From contig NZ_LATL02000173.1 of assembly GCF_000972705.2 (NCBI RefSeq), forward strand, positions 1 through 11,630: DNA of 11,630 bases. Direction: 5' to 3'. Shown in pieces: positions 1 through 7,836 of this stretch (the stretch's first letter is position 1; each line of letters starts with the position of its first letter). The stretch comes from Limnoraphis robusta CS-951. GTDB taxonomy: Bacteria > Cyanobacteriota > Cyanobacteriia > Cyanobacteriales > Microcoleaceae. Both the position numbers and the translations under genes were made by a program. The notes beneath the pieces are model-generated. The model did no database searches, had not been told where the DNA came from, and saw nothing but the letters and a program-made list of their open reading frames with translations.

Positions 1-1230
1 CCCCCTGCACCCCCAAAAGCCCCTCGCACTGACGGGGTTTCCGGTGAAGTTGCTGTTCCGACTGCGCCTCAAACCGTCTCTCAACAGACAGTCCCTTCCG
101 CCCCTCAATTGGCTCAACCTGTCGCAACAGGTGCCGCAGGTTCTCCCCGAGGATCAGGCCCAACGCCTGGAAATCCCACCCTCAAAGAAATTGTAATTCG
201 AGCCAATGACGAAGGAATTTCAGATATTCACATCGGGGTGAATGAAGAACCTCGGTTCCGCAAACGGGGTGATATTTCCCCCACAGGCTATCCCGTCACC
301 GACTTGAATACCTTTATGAGTTGGTTGCGCGAATGTATGAGCGATGATGAAATCGAATATTTCCAACAAAATTTAGACTTTGACGGTGCTTTTGACTTTG
401 GCTTTGTGCGGGTGCGGATTAGTGCCTTTGATACGTTGAGAGGCCCGTCAATGGTATTACGATTGATTGCGGCTAAAATTCTGACAATGGAGCAACTCAA
501 TCTCCCGGAAGTCTTTAAAAAGATTTGTCACTATCACAAAGGATTAATGTTAATCACCGGGCCGACGGGTTCAGGTAAGTCTACTACCCTGGCGGCGATG
601 ATTGACTACATGAATAAAGCTTTTGCCTATCATATTATCACCATTGAAGACCCGGTAGAATTTGTTCACGAAAGTAAAAAAGCCTTGATTAAACACCGGG
701 AAGTCGGACGCCATACGTTGAAGTTTTTTAATGCCTTAAAAGGGGCGTTGCGTCAAGACCCGGACATGATGCTGGTCGGAGAAATTCGGGATAAAGAAAC
801 GATGCAAATTGCCCTAAAAGCCGCATCGACAGGTCACTTGGTAGCCGGAACCTTACACACCAACAGCGCAATTAAAACCCTAACTCGGATTTTGGATATG
901 TTCTCCGCCGAAGAACAACAATCAATTAAAGTGTCAATTTCTGAAACGTTAGTCGCGATTATTGCTCAGTTACTCTGTAAAACAACCGATGGAAAACGGG
1001 CGGCTTTTCATGACATCTTAATCAATACTGATGTCATCAAAGAATACATCGTTAAAGATCAGTACGAAGAAATTAACCAAATCATGCTCAAAGATACTTA
1101 TGAGGGCATGACCACGATGAATAAATCTCTTTACATCCTCTATCAAGAAGGTCGGATTACCGAAGAAACCTGTTTAGAAATGTCGCCCTACCCGAATGAG
1201 ATGGGTCAAATGCTGCGAGGTCGGGTTTAG
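1..1230 (+). CDS. PilT-family type IV pilus retraction ATPase (5' end missing)
   Basis: A hexameric cytoplasmic ATPase that drives pilus retraction and twitching motility or phototaxis in cyanobacteria. The frame is open to the left edge with no stop, so the true start lies outside the window; a TTG at 109 is only an internal possibility. The visible N-terminal part (nt 1-180) is Pro/Ala/Gln-rich low complexity, a probable flexible extension before the PAS-like N-domain (LKEIVIRANDEGISDIHI). The RecA-like core has Walker A GPTGSGKS (559-582), an Asp box TIEDPVEF, Walker B LVGEIRD (772-792) and a His box GHLVAGTLHT (832-861). A MTTMNKSL stretch near the C-terminus is PilT-like rather than PilB-like, and the AIRNLIRE region is degenerate (VIKEYIVKDQ). 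No pilB or pilC follows. The proline-rich extension and isolated position make me suspect a PilT2-type paralogue rather than the PilT1 of the pilB-pilT-pilC cluster, but that is inference. Family assignment is firm. Confidence 0.93.
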   Translation, partial: PPAPPKAPRTDGVSGEVAVPTAPQTVSQQTVPSAPQLAQPVATGAAGSPRGSGPTPGNPTLKEIVIRANDEGISDIHIGVNEEPRFRKRGDISPTGYPVTDLNTFMSWLRECMSDDEIEYFQQNLDFDGAFDFGFVRVRISAFDTLRGPSMVLRLIAAKILTMEQLNLPEVFKKICHYHKGLMLITGPTGSGKSTTLAAMIDYMNKAFAYHIITIEDPVEFVHESKKALIKHREVGRHTLKFFNALKGALRQDPDMMLVGEIRDKETMQIALKAASTGHLVAGTLHTNSAIKTLTRILDMFSAEEQQSIKVSISETLVAIIAQLLCKTTDGKRAAFHDILINTDVIKEYIVKDQYEEINQIMLKDTYEGMTTMNKSLYILYQEGRITEETCLEMSPYPNEMGQMLRGRV

Positions 1231-1256
1231 TCTCAACTCTAAGAAAAGTCTGAAGT

Positions 1257-1287
1257 TTTAACCCCTTGCTGTCAACTCTGGGGTAAA
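1257..1287 (+). terminator. Weak candidate hairpin after pilT
   Basis: TTTA-(A bulge)-CCCC at 1257-1265 pairs with GGGGTAAA at 1280-1287 around a 14-nt loop, 27 bases after the pilT stop. There is no downstream T tract, so it could act as a 3'-end stabiliser or not at all. The remaining intergenic sequence to 1396 contains one HIP1 site and no convincing promoter for the next gene. Confidence 0.3.
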
Positions 1288-1341
1288 GTGTGAATTGTGA
1301 GGTATTCTATCAGCCGAATTTGGCGATCGCAGTTCACACTT
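1286..1341. repeat. Short inverted repeat containing the GTGAATTGTGA motif
   Basis: AAGTGTGA (1286-1293) is repeated inverted as TCACACTT (1334-1341). The 11-mer GTGAATTGTGA at 1290-1300 recurs at 8565-8575 and inverted at 8482-8492, which suggests a dispersed intergenic repeat family. The HIP1 octamer at 1323-1330 lies inside. Regulatory role unknown. Confidence 0.4.
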
Positions 1342-1396
1342 CAATTGTATTGATTTGTGAAAATATCCAATTCCTTTGGTTCCTCAATAGGCATCC

Positions 1397-2194
1397 TTGA
1401 ATTCTGCTAAACCTACAGATCCCCTTTTGTTCAAAGGAATTGCACTTTTTACACCCGGGGGAGATTTAATCTACTGTATCGACCCCACGAAACGGCGTCG
1501 ATGGCATCTACATTTATGTGCGGCTTTACAGGAAATGTTGGGATTGTCAGAAACCCCTCACTTTTTAGTTCCTTGTTACACGGCAACCCTCGATCAGTGG
1601 CTTGATCCCAATACCCAAACCGTTAAACGATCAGCCGAAGCCTATCCCCCTGTATTGCGTTATCAAACCTTACTCAATGCCGTGTTTGGTACAGATAATT
1701 TAATTTGGCAACCCACTCGAGAACCCGAAGAATTATGCAATCCTCTCGTCATTTCTACTTATTATCATCAATTTCCCCAACTCTGGGAAAATCACGACCT
1801 GGTTGTACAGTTTCAAAAAATGGATACTCAACTTGATGCTGACCGACGAGAAGTGACTTCGACATTGCGATCGCAAAGTTTGCGTGCTGATCAATCTTCA
1901 GAAGTCAATTCACCACAAACGGCGGGTTATGTTTTACGTTTATTTGTTTCCGGTCATAGTTTAGCCACTGAACGCACTTTAGCGACACTTCATCAACTTT
2001 TAGAACGATCCGTAAGTCACCCTTACACCCTAAAAGTCATTGACGTGTTGAAGCATCCTGAACAAGCAGAAGTCGATCAAATCTCTGCCACTCCCACTTT
2101 AATTAAAGTCTGGCCGAAACCGATCCGGCGAATTGTGGGAGAATTGAATGATGTTGACATGATTTTGCGGTTGCTCGGAACTTTAGAGCAGTAA
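1397..2194 (+). CDS. KaiB-fold (circadian clock KaiB-like) domain protein with unassigned N-terminal domain
   Basis: A 265-residue protein. Residues about 177-262 align by eye with KaiB: YVLRLFVSG, then TLKVIDVLKHPEQAE, then ATPTLIKVWPKPIRRIVGEL, matching KaiB's first strand, its KVIDVLKNPQLAE region and its ATPTL-KV-P-P-RKI-G-L core with the proline-rich turn. KaiB proper is about 100 residues, so this is an extended family member. Residues 1-140 (FKGIALFTPGGDLIYCID, then RRRWHLHLCAALQ) form a separate globular region I do not recognise; 141-175 looks like a polar linker. There is no histidine kinase domain, so it is not SasA. The start is TTG at 1397: an in-frame TAG lies at 1388-1390 and the next ATG is at codon 47, deep in the conserved region. 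Only a weak AGG (1389-1391) precedes it. The gene stands alone and ends one base before the convergent Hsp70-like gene. A role in clock-linked signalling is inference from the fold. Confidence 0.85.
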   Translation: MNSAKPTDPLLFKGIALFTPGGDLIYCIDPTKRRRWHLHLCAALQEMLGLSETPHFLVPCYTATLDQWLDPNTQTVKRSAEAYPPVLRYQTLLNAVFGTDNLIWQPTREPEELCNPLVISTYYHQFPQLWENHDLVVQFQKMDTQLDADRREVTSTLRSQSLRADQSSEVNSPQTAGYVLRLFVSGHSLATERTLATLHQLLERSVSHPYTLKVIDVLKHPEQAEVDQISATPTLIKVWPKPIRRIVGELNDVDMILRLLGTLEQ

Positions 2195-2195
2195 A

Positions 2196-3785
2196 CTAAC
2201 TCAACTGCACCACCGCCTGATTATTCACTAACATTTCATTGGTGAGTAAATCTTCTAGGGTGATGAGCAAAAATCGCTTTTCATCGACTGAAAATAACAC
2301 CTTAATCCGATCGCGTCCGGGCTGTCCTGGGGGATTTAATCGAGCAATACTGCGCCCTTCTGGGGTATCATTTAACGCCTGTACGGGGGTTTTTCCGGCG
2401 GTACTGCGTGTGACTAAGCGATCGCCATCAAAAAAGACTTCTGTTCCTCCCGTTTCCGCCCCCAATTCTCCAATCACCAATTCAATACTGGGCTGATTTT
2501 CTAAAGAAGCCCCTAAAACTAATTCTACAGGTTCAGTCATCGGATAAGCTTGACCCGACTGAATAATCGGATGCCAACTGTGACAATTATCCCGACGATT
2601 CCAATAACGAATCCCATAACTATGATAGAGAAAATCTTCAATTTTAGTCCCGAGACTCAGTTGTAATGCTCCATGAGAAATGGCTTCAAAAGGCTTCTCA
2701 CAGCGTATCTTTTCAGGTTCAAAATATTGTTTTACCCAAGTTTGAACGGATGGGATTTGACTGCTTCCCCCCACTAATAAAACGCTACTAATATTACTCT
2801 TCTCAATTCCTTGACGCAGGGCTTGTTGTAACACTTGATTCATCGCCCGATCCAGATTTTTAAAAAACTGATGTTGGGTTAAAATCTCCTCAAATTTTTC
2901 TCGACTCAACTCCAATTCATAACTGTCTAAAGTTTCATCATTAAAATACACTTCCGTCGCTTGAGTTTGTAAGGAAAGCTGAATTTTTAAGCGTTCAGCC
3001 AAACGAGTCGTTAGCGGGGTTTTTTCTAATCCCTGGGTTTGGGCAAAATAATCAATTAACCAATGATCAATATCCGAACCGCCCAAATTTTGACCTGCTT
3101 TTGCTAAAACTCGGGCTGTTTTTGGCTTTTGTCCGGAAGATTCTGCAAAGGATTTTTGACCCCATTTGAGAATAAACCCTAACGGTTTATTTTGTACCGT
3201 TGTGTTTAAACGAACTAAAGATAAATCGAGTGTTCCGCCCCCAAAATCAATTACCAATACCACATCTTGTTCCGTCAGTCCATATCCCAAAGCCGCAGCC
3301 GTTGGTTCATCCAACATTCGCACCTGTTCAACTTCGAGAGACTGACAAACTTGACCTAACCAGTAGCGATAGGCTTCAAAACTGTCAACCGGAACCGTAA
3401 ACACCAAGGAGTCTATCGGTAAAGGAATCCCTCGAACTGCTTCTAAAACTTGAGTGAGGAACCATTCTCCGACCCGTTCAAAAGTGACAACCTGACCATC
3501 AAGTTCGGGGAGAAATCCCTGAATGTTCGTGCCGATTCCCCGTTTAAAATTGCGAAAAAAACGATGATCGCTGCTGATATCATAACCCTGATCTCGCACT
3601 TGCTGACCTAAAACGACCTGATCCGCAGTGGCATCTTTAACATAAAGTAAACTGGGAATCAGGGGAGGGTTTTGAGCCGAAATCCAGGATAATCCGGGAA
3701 GCCGCAAGGTTTCAGGCTGTTGTGTGGCTGGATTCCAACGGGAAACAACAGTATTGCTGGTGCCAAAATCAATCGCGATTGTCAT
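2196..3785 (-). CDS. Hsp70/DnaK-family protein, short form without the helical lid
   Basis: A 529-residue actin-fold ATPase of the Hsp70 superfamily, shorter than DnaK (about 610-640). Visible motifs are phosphate-1 IAIDFGTSNTVV (residues 3-14), connect-1 FTVPVDSF (129-136), LDEPTAAALGYG (158-169), phosphate-2 VLVIDFGGGTLDLSLV (176-191) and the adenosine motif SSVLLVGGSSQIPSV (333-347). Residues about 195-230 are a polar insertion between the second phosphate loop and the GGSDID segment. From about 385 to the end there is a beta-rich region that could correspond to the beta part of a substrate-binding domain, with no helical lid and no EEVD-like tail. The start is ATG at 3783-3785, preceded only by a weak AGAG. 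It is likely a specialised cyanobacterial Hsp70 relative rather than the housekeeping DnaK; client and co-chaperones are unknown, and no dnaJ or grpE is nearby. The stop is separated from the convergent kaiB-like stop by one base. Confidence 0.92.
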   Translation of the reverse strand: MTIAIDFGTSNTVVSRWNPATQQPETLRLPGLSWISAQNPPLIPSLLYVKDATADQVVLGQQVRDQGYDISSDHRFFRNFKRGIGTNIQGFLPELDGQVVTFERVGEWFLTQVLEAVRGIPLPIDSLVFTVPVDSFEAYRYWLGQVCQSLEVEQVRMLDEPTAAALGYGLTEQDVVLVIDFGGGTLDLSLVRLNTTVQNKPLGFILKWGQKSFAESSGQKPKTARVLAKAGQNLGGSDIDHWLIDYFAQTQGLEKTPLTTRLAERLKIQLSLQTQATEVYFNDETLDSYELELSREKFEEILTQHQFFKNLDRAMNQVLQQALRQGIEKSNISSVLLVGGSSQIPSVQTWVKQYFEPEKIRCEKPFEAISHGALQLSLGTKIEDFLYHSYGIRYWNRRDNCHSWHPIIQSGQAYPMTEPVELVLGASLENQPSIELVIGELGAETGGTEVFFDGDRLVTRSTAGKTPVQALNDTPEGRSIARLNPPGQPGRDRIKVLFSVDEKRFLLITLEDLLTNEMLVNNQAVVQLS

Positions 3786-3793
3786 TCACTCTA

Positions 3794-3799
3794 ATTGTA
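3794..3799 (-). promoter_or_regulatory. Possible -10 box for the Hsp70-like gene
   Basis: On the minus strand TACAAT sits 8 nt before the ATG. This would give an extremely short leader. A poor -35 (TTAAAC, 16-nt spacer) lies upstream. This is a weak call. Confidence 0.25.
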
Positions 3800-3923
3800 C
3801 AACAAGTCTAAACCAGTTTAACCCAAAAGATCTCTGTCTCCGGCGTTGAACCGCAGAAAAATCCCTGAGTTCGCTGATTTTCCGCTCTTGAACTCCTCTG
3901 AACGCGACTCTTTTTTTCTCAGG

Positions 3924-3949
3924 TATAAATTGATTTGGATCAATTATAA
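3924..3949. promoter_or_regulatory. AT-rich palindrome in the divergent intergenic region
   Basis: AATTGAT (3928-3934) is followed by a 4-nt spacer and ATCAATT (3939-3945), with TATA flanks on both sides, in the 292-bp region between two divergent genes. It may be an operator for one or both genes, or a hairpin in the long leader of the sensor gene. The rest of 3786-4077 is AT-rich, especially 3940-4030. A TTGATA at 3998-4003 resembles a -35 but lacks a well-spaced -10, so I do not assign a start site for the sensor gene. Confidence 0.4.
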
Positions 3950-4064
3950 ATTGAGCTAAAATATTCTTATATAAAGATTTATGAAAAAAAAATTACATTG
4001 ATAACTAAATTGATCTTTTTATTTCTATCTTTGAATTAGAGAATTCACCGAGAAGCAGTTATTC

Positions 4065-4069
4065 AAGGA
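4065..4069 (+). promoter_or_regulatory. Shine-Dalgarno site of the sensor diguanylate cyclase
   Basis: AAGGA lies 8 nt before the ATG at 4078. It is the only plausible start signal nearby and fixes the start of the long reading frame. Confidence 0.7.
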
Positions 4070-4077
4070 AAAATACG

Positions 4078-7000
4078 ATGAACTCTGAAGACAAAAAAGA
4101 AGAAGTCAACACGATCATCTCAAATCTCAGTGATCAGGTGCAGAAGCTACGAGCAGAAAAGAAACAACTACTCGATTGTCTCGGGTTAAATCTAGAACGA
4201 CAACTGCAAGAATATATGACAACTCTTCAGTTACAATCTCAACGAGATCATCTATTATCCTCCGTATCTTTACGGATTCGTCAATCTTTAAATCTCAGTG
4301 AAATCTTGCAGACAACGGTGAATGAGGTGCGTCATTTTTTACAAAACGAACGAGTGATTCTCTACCGTTTTGAACCGAATTGGGATGGAGAAATTATCGT
4401 GGAATCCGTAGAAACACCGAGATGGTCACTCCAAGGTAGAAACATCTACGATCCTTGTTGGGAAAGCATTAAAGAAAAATTTTATCAACCGGATAGTATT
4501 CATGTCTTTGAAGATAGAGAAAAAGCCAATTTAATCTTGTGTTATGATGAATTTTTAGAACAATTAGAAATCCGAGCCAATTTAGTCTTACCGATTTTAC
4601 TAACACCGACTCACACCGGAAAAAAATCAACCGCTTGCGATCATCAACTCTGGGGATTATTAATGGCTCAAAACTGCTCAAAACCTCGAAATTGGATGGA
4701 TTGGGAAATAGATTTTTTGCGACAATTAGCCGTACAAGTGGCGATCGCGATACAGCAAGCCTCCTTAGTTACACAGCTTGAAAATGAATTAGCACAAAGA
4801 CGAAAAGCAGAACTTGCCCTAAAAACTTCCAAAGCCAATTTAGAAGTCAAAGTGCGGGAACGAACCCTAGCAGTCGAAGAAACAAACCTGCGTTTACACC
4901 GAGAAATTTGGGAGCGAAATCAGAAAGAAACCCGACTCAGACTATTAGAACGAGCGATCGCATCTAGTCATAGTGGAATTATGATTAGCGATCCGACGCA
5001 AACCGAGAATCCGATTATTTACGTCAATTCTGGCTTTGAACAGATGACAGGCTATCAGATGGCGGAAGTAATTGGGAAAAATTTTCGCTTTTTGTATCGA
5101 GAAGATCTCAATCAACCCGGTTTAGAAGAAATAGAGATAGCTTTACGTGAAGAACGAAGTTGTTCTGTGATTGTACGAAACTATCGGAAAGACGGAACAT
5201 TATTTTGGCAAGAACTCACCATTTCTCCAGTGCGAGATCCCGAAGGACGACTCACCCATTATGTCAGTATTCAAACCGATATTACCGAACGCATTCAAAC
5301 TCAAGAAGAGCGAGACTGCTTTTTTAATCTTTCCGGTGATTTGTTGTGTATTGCGAATTTTGACGGTAATTTTGTACGAGTTAATCCCGCTTGGGAACAA
5401 ACACTCGGTTACACTGAAAATGAACTGCTTTCACAACCTTTTCTGGAATTGATTCACCCCGAAGATTATGATCGTACTATCGCAGAACTCGAACGCTTAA
5501 AAAATGGTAAAAAAACCCTAGAATTTGAAAATCGTTATCGCTGCAATGACGGAACTTATCGTTGGCTGTTGTGGACTGCAACGCCTGTTGTTGAAGAGAA
5601 TCGAATTTATGCTGTCGCCCGAGACATCACTCAACGCAAACAAGTAGAAGTCGAACTTCGTCAGAGAGAAGAACGCTTCCGAACCGTCGCCAACTTCACC
5701 TATGATTGGGAATCATGGATTGATCCCGAAGGCAACTTTTTGTATGTGTCTCCCTCCTGTGAACGCATTACAGGATACTCTCCCGAAGAATTTATCCGCA
5801 ACCCACAACTTTTGATCGCCATTGTTCATCCCGAAGATCGAGGGATAGTTTTAGAATATTTGCAAGAACATTTGCACGAGAATCAACCCCACTTCATGGA
5901 TTTTCGCATTGTTACTCGTAGCGGACAAATTCGCTGGCTTGCTCATCACTGTCAATCGGTTTATAGCAGCGATGGATGTTGGTTAGGGCGACGAGTCAGT
6001 AGCCGTGATATTAGTGAACAGAAACAAATCGAACAAGCATTACGTGAAAGCGAGGAACGTTACCGTCGTTTAATTGAAACCAGCATTGAAGGAGTTTGGA
6101 TGATTGATACCGCCAACAGAACCACATTTGTTAATCCGCAAATGGCGATAATGCTCGGTTATCCTGTTGAGGAGATGATCGGCAAATCTATCTTTGAGTT
6201 TATCGATCAAGACAATTGGCAAATGGCGGTAACAAATGTTGAACGTCGGCGTTTAGGAATCTCCGAACAACATGATTTAAAATTTCGCCATTCAAGCGGG
6301 GAAAGTCTTTGGACCTCTGTTTCTACTGCACCGATTTTCGATACATCCGGTAAATATGTCGGCGCCTTTGCTTGGGTGACAGATATCAGTAAACGCAAAC
6401 AGATAGAAGAAGCATTACGCGAGAGTGAAGAACGATTTCGGTTGATGGCGGATCATGCTCCGGTGTTGATTTGGATTTCCGGAAACGATGGTTTGCGTTA
6501 CTTTTTTAATCAAAGCTGGTTATCGTTTACGGGGCGAACCTTAGAAGAAGAAATCGGTAACGGTTGGACAGAAAATATTCATCCTGACGACAAAGAAGCG
6601 TTTTTACAAATCTATCAACGGAAGTTTCAAGTTAAGGAACCCTTTTCTTTAGAATATCGCTTGCGACGGGCAGATGGGGACTATCGCTGGCTGCTGGATA
6701 CCGGACTTCCGCAATTAACGAGTAATCGAGAATTTGCTGGGTATATTGGCTCTTGTATTGATATTACTGAAAATAAACAAACCCGCGAACAGTTACGCCA
6801 AATTAATAAACAGTTAAAGGATGGGATGAATGCTTTAGAACAGCGTCATCAAGAGATGGTGTTGTTAGGAGAAATGAATAGTTTTCTGCAAGCTTCCAGT
6901 TCTCTGCAAGAAGCTTATCAGATGTTAGCGGATTTACTCAAACCGTTATTTCCAGACTGTGGGGGGGGTGTGTTTATGTTGGGAGAGTCAGAAAACTATG

Positions 7001-7836
7001 TTGAAGTGGTTGCCACTTGGGGAGAAGATTTTACGACACCAACGCTATTTAGACTCGATGAATGTTGGGCGTTGCGACGGGGACGAACTCATTGGGTAGA
7101 AGCAGAATCTCCAAATTTATTTTGTCAACATACTCAGGCTCACCCGCTTCCGGCTGAGTCCCTTTGTATACCCATGATGGCTTTAGGAAATACCTTAGGA
7201 TTGCTTTATATTAGCGCGTCAACACCGGGAGAATTAACCGAAGCCAAACGACAGTTAGCCCGTACCGTTGCTGAACATTTAGCGGTTGCTCTGGCGAATG
7301 TCAAGCTTCAGGAAACGTTTAAAGCCCAAAGTATGCGGGATGCGTTGACGGGATTGTTTAATCGTCGTTATTTAGAAGAATGTCTAGAGCGAGAAATTCA
7401 TCGAGCGAGACGAAATAACTATTCTGTGGGGATTGTGATGATAGATATTGATCATTTTAAACGGTTTAATGATCAGTTTGGACATGATGCGGGAGATGAA
7501 GTTCTCAAAACGATTGCTCGATTACTCAAAAATAATATACGGAGTTCTGATATTGCTTGTCGTTATGGGGGAGAAGAATTGACGTTAATTTTACCAGAAG
7601 CTTCTCTTCAGGATACACAAACCCGAGCCGAACAAATTCGTTATACGATTGAACATTTACAATTACATCATCGAAATCAATCTTTAGGTGCAATTACGGC
7701 TTCGTTTGGTGTGGCTTGTTTTCCGCAACAGGGAGAAACCTTAGAAACGGTGTTGCGGATGGCGGATACCGCTCTTTATCAAGCAAAAACGAGAGGGCGA
7801 AATTGTGTGGTTTGTGCGGATGAGAGTTCATTATAA
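4078..7836 (+). CDS. Multidomain sensor diguanylate cyclase: GAF (cyanobacteriochrome-like) - PAS x5 - GAF - GGDEF
   Basis: A 1252-residue, apparently soluble protein predicted to make cyclic-di-GMP from two GTP in response to several signals. Order: coiled coil 5-60; GAF1 about 65-228; coiled coil 230-288; PAS1 290-405; PAS2 410-525; PAS3 530-650; PAS4 655-775; PAS5 780-900; coiled coil 900-928; GAF2 930-1075; GGDEF 1083-1250. The PAS units end in DIT/DIS motifs and are joined by near-identical helical linkers (EALRESEERFR type). GAF1 has DPCW (C127) and LCYDEF (C155), resembling DXCF-type cyanobacteriochromes. PAS1 is LOV-like with GKNFRFLY and no adduct cysteine. In the GGDEF domain the metal-binding D1123 (MIDIDHFK) and NDQFGHDAGD are present, and the signature is GGEEL (1164-1168) instead of GG(D/E)EF. 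RSSD (1155-1158), five residues before it, is an intact I-site for product inhibition. There is no EAL, HD-GYP, histidine kinase or membrane segment. It has a good Shine-Dalgarno and a long AT-rich upstream region. Domain classes are firm; chromophore binding is inference. Confidence 0.95.
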   Translation: MNSEDKKEEVNTIISNLSDQVQKLRAEKKQLLDCLGLNLERQLQEYMTTLQLQSQRDHLLSSVSLRIRQSLNLSEILQTTVNEVRHFLQNERVILYRFEPNWDGEIIVESVETPRWSLQGRNIYDPCWESIKEKFYQPDSIHVFEDREKANLILCYDEFLEQLEIRANLVLPILLTPTHTGKKSTACDHQLWGLLMAQNCSKPRNWMDWEIDFLRQLAVQVAIAIQQASLVTQLENELAQRRKAELALKTSKANLEVKVRERTLAVEETNLRLHREIWERNQKETRLRLLERAIASSHSGIMISDPTQTENPIIYVNSGFEQMTGYQMAEVIGKNFRFLYREDLNQPGLEEIEIALREERSCSVIVRNYRKDGTLFWQELTISPVRDPEGRLTHYVSIQTDITERIQTQEERDCFFNLSGDLLCIANFDGNFVRVNPAWEQTLGYTENELLSQPFLELIHPEDYDRTIAELERLKNGKKTLEFENRYRCNDGTYRWLLWTATPVVEENRIYAVARDITQRKQVEVELRQREERFRTVANFTYDWESWIDPEGNFLYVSPSCERITGYSPEEFIRNPQLLIAIVHPEDRGIVLEYLQEHLHENQPHFMDFRIVTRSGQIRWLAHHCQSVYSSDGCWLGRRVSSRDISEQKQIEQALRESEERYRRLIETSIEGVWMIDTANRTTFVNPQMAIMLGYPVEEMIGKSIFEFIDQDNWQMAVTNVERRRLGISEQHDLKFRHSSGESLWTSVSTAPIFDTSGKYVGAFAWVTDISKRKQIEEALRESEERFRLMADHAPVLIWISGNDGLRYFFNQSWLSFTGRTLEEEIGNGWTENIHPDDKEAFLQIYQRKFQVKEPFSLEYRLRRADGDYRWLLDTGLPQLTSNREFAGYIGSCIDITENKQTREQLRQINKQLKDGMNALEQRHQEMVLLGEMNSFLQASSSLQEAYQMLADLLKPLFPDCGGGVFMLGESENYVEVVATWGEDFTTPTLFRLDECWALRRGRTHWVEAESPNLFCQHTQAHPLPAESLCIPMMALGNTLGLLYISASTPGELTEAKRQLARTVAEHLAVALANVKLQETFKAQSMRDALTGLFNRRYLEECLEREIHRARRNNYSVGIVMIDIDHFKRFNDQFGHDAGDEVLKTIARLLKNNIRSSDIACRYGGEELTLILPEASLQDTQTRAEQIRYTIEHLQLHHRNQSLGAITASFGVACFPQQGETLETVLRMADTALYQAKTRGRNCVVCADESSL

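Noticed and set aside
4078..7836. Hybrid histidine kinase or EAL phosphodiesterase output
   Set aside because: There are no H-box, N/G-box or EAL motifs; the only output domain is GGDEF.
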